Shown: one piece after another, positions 37,709 through 45,269 of the stretch | Layout: each line of letters starts with the position of its first letter | Position numbering within the stretch: position 1 is the first letter of the stretch | NCBI GenBank assembly: GCA_001780775.1 | Contig: MFIO01000003.1 | Coordinates: 1-46,471 of the forward strand | DNA from: Candidatus Giovannonibacteria bacterium RIFCSPLOWO2_12_FULL_43_11c | GTDB taxonomy: Bacteria > Patescibacteriota > Minisyncoccia > JACPKW01 > UBA11713 | DNA: 46,471 nucleotides | Direction of reading: 5' to 3' | The notes under the pieces: generated by a model | The model's database searches: none | Seen by the model: the letters and a program-made list of their open reading frames with translations, nothing else | Told to the model about the DNA's origin: nothing | Position numbers and translations under genes: made by a program

Positions 37709-38611
37709 ATGTCATTAAAGATAGGAATTGTCGGCCTGCCTAACGTAGGCAAATCAACGTTGTTCCAGGCGCTGACAAAAAAAGAAGTTGACCGTTCGAA
37801 CTATCCTTTTGCCACGATAGACCCAAACATCGGCATCGTGGAGGTTCCGGACGTGAGGCTGAAAAAACTCGCGGAAATTTCTCATTCGAAAAAAATTATC
37901 CCAGCGGTCGTTGAATTCGTCGATATCGCTGGGCTTGTCAAGGGTGCCGCCGAAGGAGAAGGTTTGGGAAATAAATTTTTAACGCATATCCGTGAGGTGG
38001 ATGCGATTTTGGAAGTAGTGCGGGTATTCGAAGATGACGGGGTTATACACGTAGCCGGCAAGCCAAATCCGGCATCAGATATTGAGACTATACAAATAGA
38101 ACTCGAATTAAAAGATATTGAGACCAAAGAAAAAGCAAAAGATAAATCGCAATTGCAGCTGCTTTCCCAAAAACCGGTTCTTTATATTTTTAATGTCGCG
38201 GAAAAAAATAATCTTGAGATACCGGAGATGCCTAATTCTTTAACGCTCGACATCAAAAAAGAATTTGAGATATCTGAGCTCGAGGAAAAAGACAGAGAGG
38301 AATTAGAAGTTGAATCTAGGCTGCCGGAATTGATACGAAAAGCGTATGAATTTCTGGGCCTGATAACCTTCTTCACAACCGGCGAAGACGAATCTCGCGC
38401 GTGGACTATTCCTAAAAATTCGACTGCCCAACGGGCAGGACGAGCTATCCACAGTGATTTTGAAGAAAAATTCATACGCGCAGACATCATTTCTTACGGA
38501 AAATTCATGGAATCTGAGTCTATATCCAAAGCCCGTGAAACCGGCTTGTTAAGAACCGAGGGAAAAGAATACGTAGTGAAAGACGGCGATATTATTGAAT
38601 TTAAAATATAG
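37709..38611 (+). CDS. ychF: YchF-family GTPase/ATPase, shortened coiled-coil region
   Basis: KIGIVGLPNVGKSTLFQALT, NYPFATIDPNIGIVEVPD, DIAGLVKGAAEGEGLGNKFL, C-terminal TGS LLRTEGKEYVVKDGDIIEFKI. Confidence 0.95.
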   Translation: MSLKIGIVGLPNVGKSTLFQALTKKEVDRSNYPFATIDPNIGIVEVPDVRLKKLAEISHSKKIIPAVVEFVDIAGLVKGAAEGEGLGNKFLTHIREVDAILEVVRVFEDDGVIHVAGKPNPASDIETIQIELELKDIETKEKAKDKSQLQLLSQKPVLYIFNVAEKNNLEIPEMPNSLTLDIKKEFEISELEEKDREELEVESRLPELIRKAYEFLGLITFFTTGEDESRAWTIPKNSTAQRAGRAIHSDFEEKFIRADIISYGKFMESESISKARETGLLRTEGKEYVVKDGDIIEFKI

Positions 38612-38629
38612 GTCTGATATACTTTTCCC

Positions 38630-39031
38630 ATGCAACCAGAATCCAAATTATACGAGATTGCCTACGTCTTAAAGGGAGAAACTGAAGAGGAAGCCATAAA
38701 TAATCTCGACAACCTGAAAAAATACGTTGAGGGAAATGGCGGGATGAATCTTGAAGAATCCAAGCCGTTTAAGCGCCGCCTTGCCTACCCATTAGGAAAA
38801 GTTAGGGAGGCCTTTTCAGGAAATATCAAATTCTTCCTGAAGCCGGTTGCCGTTAAAAATCTTGAAGAATTTTTGAGGCGCGAGAGTAGCCTTTTGAGAT
38901 TTCTCTTGACTGTTTCAAAACGTCAAATAAACAAACCATCTCGGCCTAAGAAAATCAGGAGAGTAGCTGAAATAAGCAATAGCGACATCAAGGAAATTGA
39001 TAAAAAATTAGAGGAAATATTAGGACAATAA
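38630..39031 (+). CDS. rpsF: 30S ribosomal protein S6
   Basis: YEIAYVLKGETEEEAINNLDNLKKYVEGNGGMNLEESKPFKRRLAYPL; upstream of ssb-rpsR. Confidence 0.93.
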   Translation: MQPESKLYEIAYVLKGETEEEAINNLDNLKKYVEGNGGMNLEESKPFKRRLAYPLGKVREAFSGNIKFFLKPVAVKNLEEFLRRESSLLRFLLTVSKRQINKPSRPKKIRRVAEISNSDIKEIDKKLEEILGQ

Positions 39032-39032
39032 G

Positions 39033-39491
39033 ATGAATTTAAACAAAGTATTTTTAATAGGCAATCTGACGCGCGACCCGGAAATGCGGGCTCTGCCCTC
39101 TGGTCAAAGCGTGGCCTCGTTTGGAATTGCCACCAATAGGATTTACAAGAAAGACGGCAAACAAGAGAAACAAACCGAGTTTCATAACATCGTGGCGTTT
39201 GGTCGCCTAGCGGAGATTTGCTCCCAATACCTTACGCGCGGCAAGATGGTTTTTGTAGAAGGGCGGCTTGTAAACAGAAATTGGGAGGCCAAAGACGGCA
39301 CAAAGAAAAATCGCACGGAGATCATAATGGAGAACATGCAAATGGGGCCGAGGGGAGACTGGAAACCAGCCGACCCGCCTGCCGGCGAGGCAGGAGCTTC
39401 AGCGAAGGAGGGAGGTCAATCAAAAAAAGAAGATATCGAGACAATCGAATATCCGAGCGATGACATTAACCCAGATGAAATACCGTTCTGA
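39033..39491 (+). CDS. ssb: Single-stranded DNA-binding protein
   Basis: NKVFLIGNLTRDPEMRALPSGQSVASFGIATNR; acidic tail INPDEIPF ending at TGA. Confidence 0.97.
   Translation: MNLNKVFLIGNLTRDPEMRALPSGQSVASFGIATNRIYKKDGKQEKQTEFHNIVAFGRLAEICSQYLTRGKMVFVEGRLVNRNWEAKDGTKKNRTEIIMENMQMGPRGDWKPADPPAGEAGASAKEGGQSKKEDIETIEYPSDDINPDEIPF
39378..39394. repeat. In-frame GC-rich hairpin in the ssb linker
   Basis: CCTGCC-GGCGA-GGCAGG encoding part of ADPPAGEAGAS. Confidence 0.85.
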
Positions 39492-39699
39492 AAACATAAA
39501 AAAACAGTGCTATTTCTGCACATCCAACATGAGGGGGGTAGATTACAAAGATGTACTCACATTAAAGCGTTTTTTGGATCCTCAATTCAAAATAATGCCA
39601 AAAAAGAGGTCTGGTCTTTGCTCGTTGCATCAAAGAAAGCTCGCAAAAGCGGTAAAAAGAGCAAGGATAATCGTTTCCCTTCCATTTATAGTCAGATAG
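39475..39699 (+). CDS. rpsR: 30S ribosomal protein S18 (zinc-binding type)
   Basis: KKQCYFCTSNMRGVDYKDVLTLKRFLDPQFKIMPKKRSGLCSLHQRKLAKAVKRARIIVSLPFI; Met at 39475 preferred over 39460. Confidence 0.93.
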   Translation: MKYRSENIKKQCYFCTSNMRGVDYKDVLTLKRFLDPQFKIMPKKRSGLCSLHQRKLAKAVKRARIIVSLPFIVR

Positions 39700-40363
39700 A
39701 CGCGTTAAATTCGTCCAATATCTTCTCCAGCCATAGTGAAATGGCTCTGTTTTTTGATATTCCTTCCTCAAGAATTGCGCGAGCTTTAGAATTGTCTTTA
39801 ATTTTAAATCTATAAAGTTCGTGGAGTTTCTGGTAAACCATTAATTGTGATGGATCTAGCGCTATTGATTTGCGGTAACTCGCTTCGGCTTTAACATAAT
39901 CGTTCAAACCATACGTATATAGATCTCCCAAATTATGTTGGGGGATAAAATCGTCCGGACGCAAATACGAAGCGTATTCCCAAGCCTCTTTTGCGCCGAT
40001 AAAATCCCCTATAAAGTTTCTTTGCAACCCCAAATTAATCCAGTCGCTCTCCGAACTAGGGTTCTCGCGAAGAGAAGCGATTATTTCTTTAATAGCGTTC
40101 ATTGCCATAACCTTTGATTCAGCCGACAAATTGGCTTTAATCTCGGGCGGGTAGGCTAGGGTTGGAACGGGCTTTTTGTTTACCGGAACAGGAATTACCG
40201 TAATTTCCGGGGTGGATGAGGCATTATTATTTGCATTTGTCTTATTGGTTATAGACACTGCGTATTTGGAATTTAGATCCTGCCAAACAAAATATCCTCC
40301 CGCAAACATGATCAATATAGAAACGGCCAATGCTAGAATTAATTTTCTATCAATTTGAAACAT
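39692..40363 (-). CDS. TPR-repeat membrane-anchored protein
   Basis: N-terminal TM, then SDWINLGLQRNFIGDFIGAKEAWEYASYLRPDDFIPQHNLGDLY...EASYRKSIALDPSQ. Confidence 0.85.
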   Translation of the reverse strand: MFQIDRKLILALAVSILIMFAGGYFVWQDLNSKYAVSITNKTNANNNASSTPEITVIPVPVNKKPVPTLAYPPEIKANLSAESKVMAMNAIKEIIASLRENPSSESDWINLGLQRNFIGDFIGAKEAWEYASYLRPDDFIPQHNLGDLYTYGLNDYVKAEASYRKSIALDPSQLMVYQKLHELYRFKIKDNSKARAILEEGISKNRAISLWLEKILDEFNASI

Positions 40364-40392
40364 AACTTATTCTATATTCTTCAAGACAAAAT

Positions 40393-40418
40393 CAAAAGCC
40401 CCCTTTCGGGGGCTTTTG
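40393..40418. terminator. Bidirectional rho-independent terminator
   Basis: CAAAAGCCCCC-TTTC-GGGGGCTTTTG between the TPR gene and the end of the large surface-protein gene. Confidence 0.88.
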
Positions 40419-40466
40419 TCAGGTTCTAGGTCACAAGCACTAGATCCTGTCTGCCATAGAAGCAGA

Positions 40467-43400
40467 TTATTTCGACAGCACTTGGGCATTCATGTTGGAA
40501 GTCGGAAGACCTGACAACAGGTAGCCGTTAGAGAAGTCGTTGTTAGCAATTCCGGCAGTCGTGGTCGAGTGAGGAGTCCAGATGAAGTCGTCATCGACGA
40601 ACCCATCGACTGTCGCAGCCTGATCCATCTGGGCAGAAGCCGCAGAGAATGAAGTCGCGTCGCCTTGAAGCTGGGTCGAAACCGAAGCTCCAGAAACTGA
40701 ACCCGCTACCGTTCCTCTAACCTCGAAGTAATACGTTGATCCCGAAGGAATCGTAAGTACTTTTGAAGTTGCCGACGAATCTTGAACAACGAAGTTTATG
40801 TCGGTTGAAGCATCAACCCAAACTCCATTTGTTCCATTCAATTGACCAGCGCCTGTGTTCACACCAGTTACTGGGCTTGAGAACGCTGAATCAGTATATC
40901 CAAACACATTTATGCTCGATACTATTGCAGTCGTTGTTGCCATTCTGATTGTGAATTTATAGACACCAACATTACCAGCGTTTGCCTTAACCGAGAACCT
41001 CATTAGAGGCTGATCACCGTTCGCAAGAGATGAAGGTTGCCATCCGGATACCGCGGCGAAGCTTGGATAAGCTTTGAAGAGGCGAACACCTTCTGAAGCA
41101 GTGTCTGCTCCGGTAGGCGTTACGTTGCCTCCCGAAGAAACTCCAACTCCATAGTTTCCATTGATTCCAGTGTTTTCGCCATCGTAATCAACTTTCACGA
41201 AGTCACCGGAAGAAATGATATCACAAGAGTTACAGATGGTTGCCAAATCTCCTTTAACAACAAGGACCTTGTTTCCGTCCTTAGGAATTCTGAAGGCGTT
41301 AGATGCGATCGCGGACGATGTCGCGAAGTCTCCTTGGGTAACCGAGAATTGAGCACTTCCAATTTGAACTCCGTCAGTTGTCCACAAAGTAACTGACCTG
41401 TTTAGCAAGTCGTTCGGCGTGTTTGATCCAGTTCCAGAGAGCTGTAGCGCAACTTGGCGAAGATCAATGTCCTCGTTAGAAGCATCGAATCTGATGCGTG
41501 TAAGTTCAACGTTGGTCATACCGGAGTTTGCTGGCTTATAGGCCGGACTCGAAGAGTCAAGAATTACAGCGAGCGATCCTCCAGAAGCAGCAGTCATAAT
41601 CTGACCCGCAGAGTCGGAAACAGTTTGAGCAATTGTCTGCCCGCTTGTAACTCCGCTAACACCTGTCCAATCGTTGGAGTGAGCAGCATTGTCAGCGTCA
41701 TCACCGCCTAGACCCCACTGATACTTACCGGTAGATCCTGAACGCAAGTCGCATTTCAGATTAAGAGTCTTGGATGTTCCTTTCGTAAGAATCAAGCCTG
41801 ACCCGTCGAAAGTGAAGTTTGTCGAGGAAGACACGGAACTCGGGTTAACAATGTTCGAAGAGTTAACCACGGTCGCTCCATCATATAGTTTGCAATTAGT
41901 AACATCGGTAGCACTTCCAGTTACCGCGTTGTAGGCCAACGGGACTGCGGTTACTCTGACATCCTCGCCCGAAGCAATCGCGTCGAAGGCATAGCGAGCG
42001 AACTCGAATTGAGAAGCGCCAGCGATTACAGTCTGCGCAATCGGAGTGGTCTGCGTTGAAACTGTAAGAGCTCCGGACTTAACAGTCATAGCTGGAAGAG
42101 TAAGAGCAGAAGCCGGAGCAGGCGTAATGGTATTTCCCGTGGTCAAACCGCGGACTGTCGCCCAGTCAACACTCGGCGTAGTTGAGGCAGTAATGGTCGT
42201 GTTGTTGTTCATATCCGTACCAATTTTGCCCTTAAGTGTGTAGGTATGCATCCCTGTTGAGAAAGTAACGGAGTCTGTAAAGACAATCGAACCCTCTCCG
42301 GATCCGGTAGTGTTAGCGCTATCAGCGGCAGTCCCGTCAACCGGTCCAGCAACGATAGCACCAGTTTCATCCACTAGGATTGCGTTTGTTATGTCATCAA
42401 TGTCGTCAGTATCGTTTGATCCCAAAGTAACGTTGAATCCAATTCTTCCGACAGAGATTGCCTCTCCTTTAACATCAACCGATAGAGCGCCCAACGGCTG
42501 GTTGGCGAGATTGATACCTATGTTTTGCGCGTTAACTGCGGTCGCGACAGAAACGTTCATAGTTCCTGTCGAAACAGTTACAGTCGCGCCGTCATACCAT
42601 GGATCTTCTCCGCTGGTAAACGCCGCAACTTGAGGAGCGGCAGATGAACCAGTCTGCGGAGGAGTAATTCCGAACTTGAAGTTGTCTCCCATCAAACCGA
42701 TATCGGTCCTCTTGGCGATATCGAAGGCAATCGTCCTCGAAGATCCTCCGAGAATGTCGCCTTTAATCGAGATATCAACCGAGAATCCTTTGTCAATCAA
42801 AATTCCATTTCCTGGGAATTTAGCTGTGTAGTATTTTCCGTCAGAGCTTACGACTGTGTCATAAGCGGTGCCGTCTACATAAGTCTTTACGTTAGCAAGG
42901 TCGCTAGAACCCGCGGAACCGATCTGGTTCCAGATGATGTGCGACAACCAGACTTTTTCAGCAGATCCGGCGGTTACTTTCACTGAAGAGAAAGTGTATG
43001 CCAATGTTCCAACTTCCTTGGTTTGGGCAGCGCCTGGATCAAGAGATCCGCGAGCCATGGTTACTGAACCAATGGTCAATGCGCCATTGATCGTATTAGC
43101 CGCTCCAGTTATAGGAAGCGAGCCGGAAACTGTCGCGGAAGTGTTGATACCGTTTACCGAGAACATCGCTATGTTACCGGCATCATCTGCCAAGTTCGTA
43201 AGTGTGTCCATGTTAGCGGCGACAGTCAAAGTCCTAGTCTGGCCTGCTTTAACAACGAACGCGCCACCAACTACTGCTTGGTGAGTTGAATTTAATGTTT
43301 TAGAGATGCCCATCTGCACACCGTTTTCGTCCAAAAGGACAACTCCGACGAAAGCGCCGTCAGCTGCAGGACCAGTTCTTTCAACGGTCACGCCGTTTAC

Positions 43401-44066
43401 GGTGACATCTCCGTCATTCGCGGCGGTAAGTTTAATTACAGTGAATGGGACTCTAGCGGCTCCACCTGGTGCAATGTAGTTTGCCGGCTGTGTTCCTGGC
43501 ATAACTTGGAGTCCTGTGCCAACTCCTGGAATAGGAGTAGGACCGGGGGTAGGAGTCGGGCCGCTAGCTACGAGCGAATTGTATTTTGCCTGCGATAGAG
43601 GGCCAAACAATCCAGCGGCCGGAGCAACTCCGTTCGCGGCTTGCCACTTGGCAATAGCGCTCTTAGTCGCTGGGCCGAAGTAAGTAGTCTCGCCTCCAGG
43701 AGAACCAGCTCCGGAAGCAGCTACTTTAAATGCTGTTGAGTTTAGATATTGCTGCAAGCATCGGACATCAGCGCCCGTTAAACCTTGTTTTAGACTTCGG
43801 GTGAAGCCGCAATTTCCAGTCGAAGAAGGCGGAACTGGGGTTGTCGGCTGGCCCCTCAACGACGAGTTTACGTTGTTGACGGTAGCTGCGTCAGCTCCGA
43901 ACGACTGCAGTAAGGAAAGTATCGACTGAATCTGTGATTCCGTTAAAGCCGCGTTTGCGACTAACGGAACTGCGAGTGAAGCTCCCGACAGAAATAATGC
44001 TGTCGAGAAGCTTAAGAAAGTGACGGCGATTCTATTCGCTACACCTTTCTTGTTTCTGTTTATCAT
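40467..44066 (-). CDS. Large secreted surface (S-layer-like) protein with N-terminal peptidoglycan-binding domain
   Basis: Signal peptide; GNCGFTRSLKQGLTGADVRCLQQYLNSTAFKVAASGAGSPGGETTYFGPATKSAIAKWQAANG (PG_binding_1-like), then long Thr/Ser/Gly-rich beta-type repeats. Confidence 0.9.
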   Translation of the reverse strand: MINRNKKGVANRIAVTFLSFSTALFLSGASLAVPLVANAALTESQIQSILSLLQSFGADAATVNNVNSSLRGQPTTPVPPSSTGNCGFTRSLKQGLTGADVRCLQQYLNSTAFKVAASGAGSPGGETTYFGPATKSAIAKWQAANGVAPAAGLFGPLSQAKYNSLVASGPTPTPGPTPIPGVGTGLQVMPGTQPANYIAPGGAARVPFTVIKLTAANDGDVTVNGVTVERTGPAADGAFVGVVLLDENGVQMGISKTLNSTHQAVVGGAFVVKAGQTRTLTVAANMDTLTNLADDAGNIAMFSVNGINTSATVSGSLPITGAANTINGALTIGSVTMARGSLDPGAAQTKEVGTLAYTFSSVKVTAGSAEKVWLSHIIWNQIGSAGSSDLANVKTYVDGTAYDTVVSSDGKYYTAKFPGNGILIDKGFSVDISIKGDILGGSSRTIAFDIAKRTDIGLMGDNFKFGITPPQTGSSAAPQVAAFTSGEDPWYDGATVTVSTGTMNVSVATAVNAQNIGINLANQPLGALSVDVKGEAISVGRIGFNVTLGSNDTDDIDDITNAILVDETGAIVAGPVDGTAADSANTTGSGEGSIVFTDSVTFSTGMHTYTLKGKIGTDMNNNTTITASTTPSVDWATVRGLTTGNTITPAPASALTLPAMTVKSGALTVSTQTTPIAQTVIAGASQFEFARYAFDAIASGEDVRVTAVPLAYNAVTGSATDVTNCKLYDGATVVNSSNIVNPSSVSSSTNFTFDGSGLILTKGTSKTLNLKCDLRSGSTGKYQWGLGGDDADNAAHSNDWTGVSGVTSGQTIAQTVSDSAGQIMTAASGGSLAVILDSSSPAYKPANSGMTNVELTRIRFDASNEDIDLRQVALQLSGTGSNTPNDLLNRSVTLWTTDGVQIGSAQFSVTQGDFATSSAIASNAFRIPKDGNKVLVVKGDLATICNSCDIISSGDFVKVDYDGENTGINGNYGVGVSSGGNVTPTGADTASEGVRLFKAYPSFAAVSGWQPSSLANGDQPLMRFSVKANAGNVGVYKFTIRMATTTAIVSSINVFGYTDSAFSSPVTGVNTGAGQLNGTNGVWVDASTDINFVVQDSSATSKVLTIPSGSTYYFEVRGTVAGSVSGASVSTQLQGDATSFSAASAQMDQAATVDGFVDDDFIWTPHSTTTAGIANNDFSNGYLLSGLPTSNMNAQVLSK

Positions 44067-44098
44067 GATTAATTTAATTTTTTACTAATAAGTAAAGT

Positions 44099-44132
44099 AT
44101 AGATTTTTTGATCTCGACAGACCAAAATCTAT
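44099..44132 (-). promoter_or_regulatory. Leader stem-loop close to the surface-protein start codon
   Basis: ATAGATTTT...AAAATCTAT 9-bp stem with an inner GGTCT-GTCG-AGATC stem on the minus strand. Confidence 0.55.
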
Positions 44133-44180
44133 GCATTAATAACACGTTAATAATTTCTGATCTTAGGAGCCGAGCGATTT

Positions 44181-44217
44181 TCCTTAGACACTCCGCCTTG
44201 GGCGGAGAGCATAAGGA
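44181..44217 (-). promoter_or_regulatory. Leader stem-loop upstream of the surface-protein gene
   Basis: TCCTTA-(4)-CTCCGCC-CAA-GGCGGAG-(4)-TAAGGA on the minus strand. Confidence 0.6.
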
Positions 44218-44379
44218 TCGACCGGACTCGAGACTCCAGTTAATTATCTAAGGTTATATGATTGAGACGAACCTAATATTAATTTCTGTCATGCATCCAT
44301 TGATATTCATTTGTCAAGGTTCTGACTAACAAAGCAAATCACCCATCGTAGAGGTGATAAGCCAATATTGTCTTTAAGT

Positions 44380-44409
44380 ATTATAGGCAAATGCAACTAA
44401 ACTACACAA
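44380..44409 (-). promoter_or_regulatory. Candidate strong promoter of the surface-protein gene
   Basis: Minus strand TTGTGT-18-TATAAT, preceded by very AT-rich DNA (44440..44690); implies a leader of roughly 300 nt. Confidence 0.5.
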
Positions 44410-44722
44410 GGGGGAAAAGAGTTTCTTTTTGTGGATAACAGCACTTAAGTTTCACTGGGAGTTCAATATAAAATAATAAATAAGCATATCCGTCAATAAA
44501 CTGCTAAAACTCTGTAAAAACATCTTTTAAATAAGAAGTATTTTTATACAATTTTATTATAATTTTGTAAAACATTACGCTGAATTATTTAAATTGCCAA
44601 AATATCAAAAATATATTCTAATTTTACAATTTTTAAGATACGTGGGGTGTATTAACTGTGCTTTCTGTGTTGAAAAATAGTTCAAAAGGTGTTAGAATTG
44701 GGTTAAATTCGATTCTTTCCGG

Positions 44723-44737
44723 AGCTGCGGGGTCATC
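44723..44737 (+). repeat. 15-bp copy of the tRNA-Gln 5' end (tRNA remnant or att-like repeat)
   Basis: agctgcggggtcatc is identical to 45070..45084, which covers the tRNA-Gln start. Confidence 0.8.
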
Positions 44738-44813
44738 CCTACGGGCCGTAGGCTAATGGTCTACGACTCGTGGAGTAGGATATGATTCTTACGAGAAACA
44801 TTGCCTATAAATT

Positions 44814-45065
44814 ATGAAATTCCATGTTTATGTTCTGAAAAGCGAGAAAGATGGTAAATTCTATGTTGGTTATACATCAGATATAGATAATCGACTGAAA
44901 GCTCATAACGCAGGTAAGGTAAAATCTACCAAACATCGTAGGCCCTTCGTTTTAATAAAAGTTGAAAGCTTCGATACCAGAAGAGAGGCAATGTGGAGAG
45001 AATGGCAATTAAAATCAAAAGAAGTTGGTTCTGTTGAAAAAGCAAAATTAAAAGAAAATTCGTAG
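44814..45065 (+). CDS. GIY-YIG domain endonuclease-like protein
   Basis: 83 aa; FHVYVLKSEKDGKFYVGYTSDIDNRLKAHNAGKVKSTKHRRPFVLIKVE...EAMWREWQLKS. Confidence 0.92.
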   Translation: MKFHVYVLKSEKDGKFYVGYTSDIDNRLKAHNAGKVKSTKHRRPFVLIKVESFDTRREAMWREWQLKSKEVGSVEKAKLKENS

Positions 45066-45072
45066 CCACAGC

Positions 45073-45146
45073 TGCGGGGTCATCTAACGGTAGGATACAT
45101 GACTCTGAATCATGTCATCTAGGTTCGAATCCTAGCCCCGCAGCCA
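45073..45146 (+). tRNA. tRNA-Gln (anticodon CTG), CCA encoded
   Basis: TGCGGGGTCATCTAACGGTAGGATACATGACTCTGAATCATGTCATCTAGGTTCGAATCCTAGCCCCGCAGCCA; acceptor TGCGGGG/CCCCGCA. Confidence 0.93.
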
Positions 45147-45148
45147 AG

Positions 45149-45190
45149 GTTGGAAGTATCGAGGCGACCAATGAGCCTCGAAAAACCAAC
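45149..45190. other. Nested inverted repeat immediately 3' of tRNA-Gln
   Basis: GTTGG-(5)-TCGAGGC-GACCAATGA-GCCTCGA-AAAA-CCAAC. Confidence 0.7.
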
Positions 45191-45237
45191 TGACTCCACC
45201 CCGTCACAGGCATACCGGCTGAGCGCCGTATTCAGAG

Positions 45238-45269
45238 ACGAAAAACCACCAACGTCGGTGGTTTTTCGT
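45238..45269. terminator. Bidirectional terminator between tRNA-Gln and the serine recombinase
   Basis: ACGAAAAACCACC-AACGTC-GGTGGTTTTTCGT perfect 13-bp stem with A/T tracts. Confidence 0.9.

Noticed and set aside
40763-43284. Plus-strand ORFs inside the surface-protein gene
   Set aside because: Shadow ORFs of a long, low-complexity Thr/Ser/Gly/Ala-rich coding sequence.
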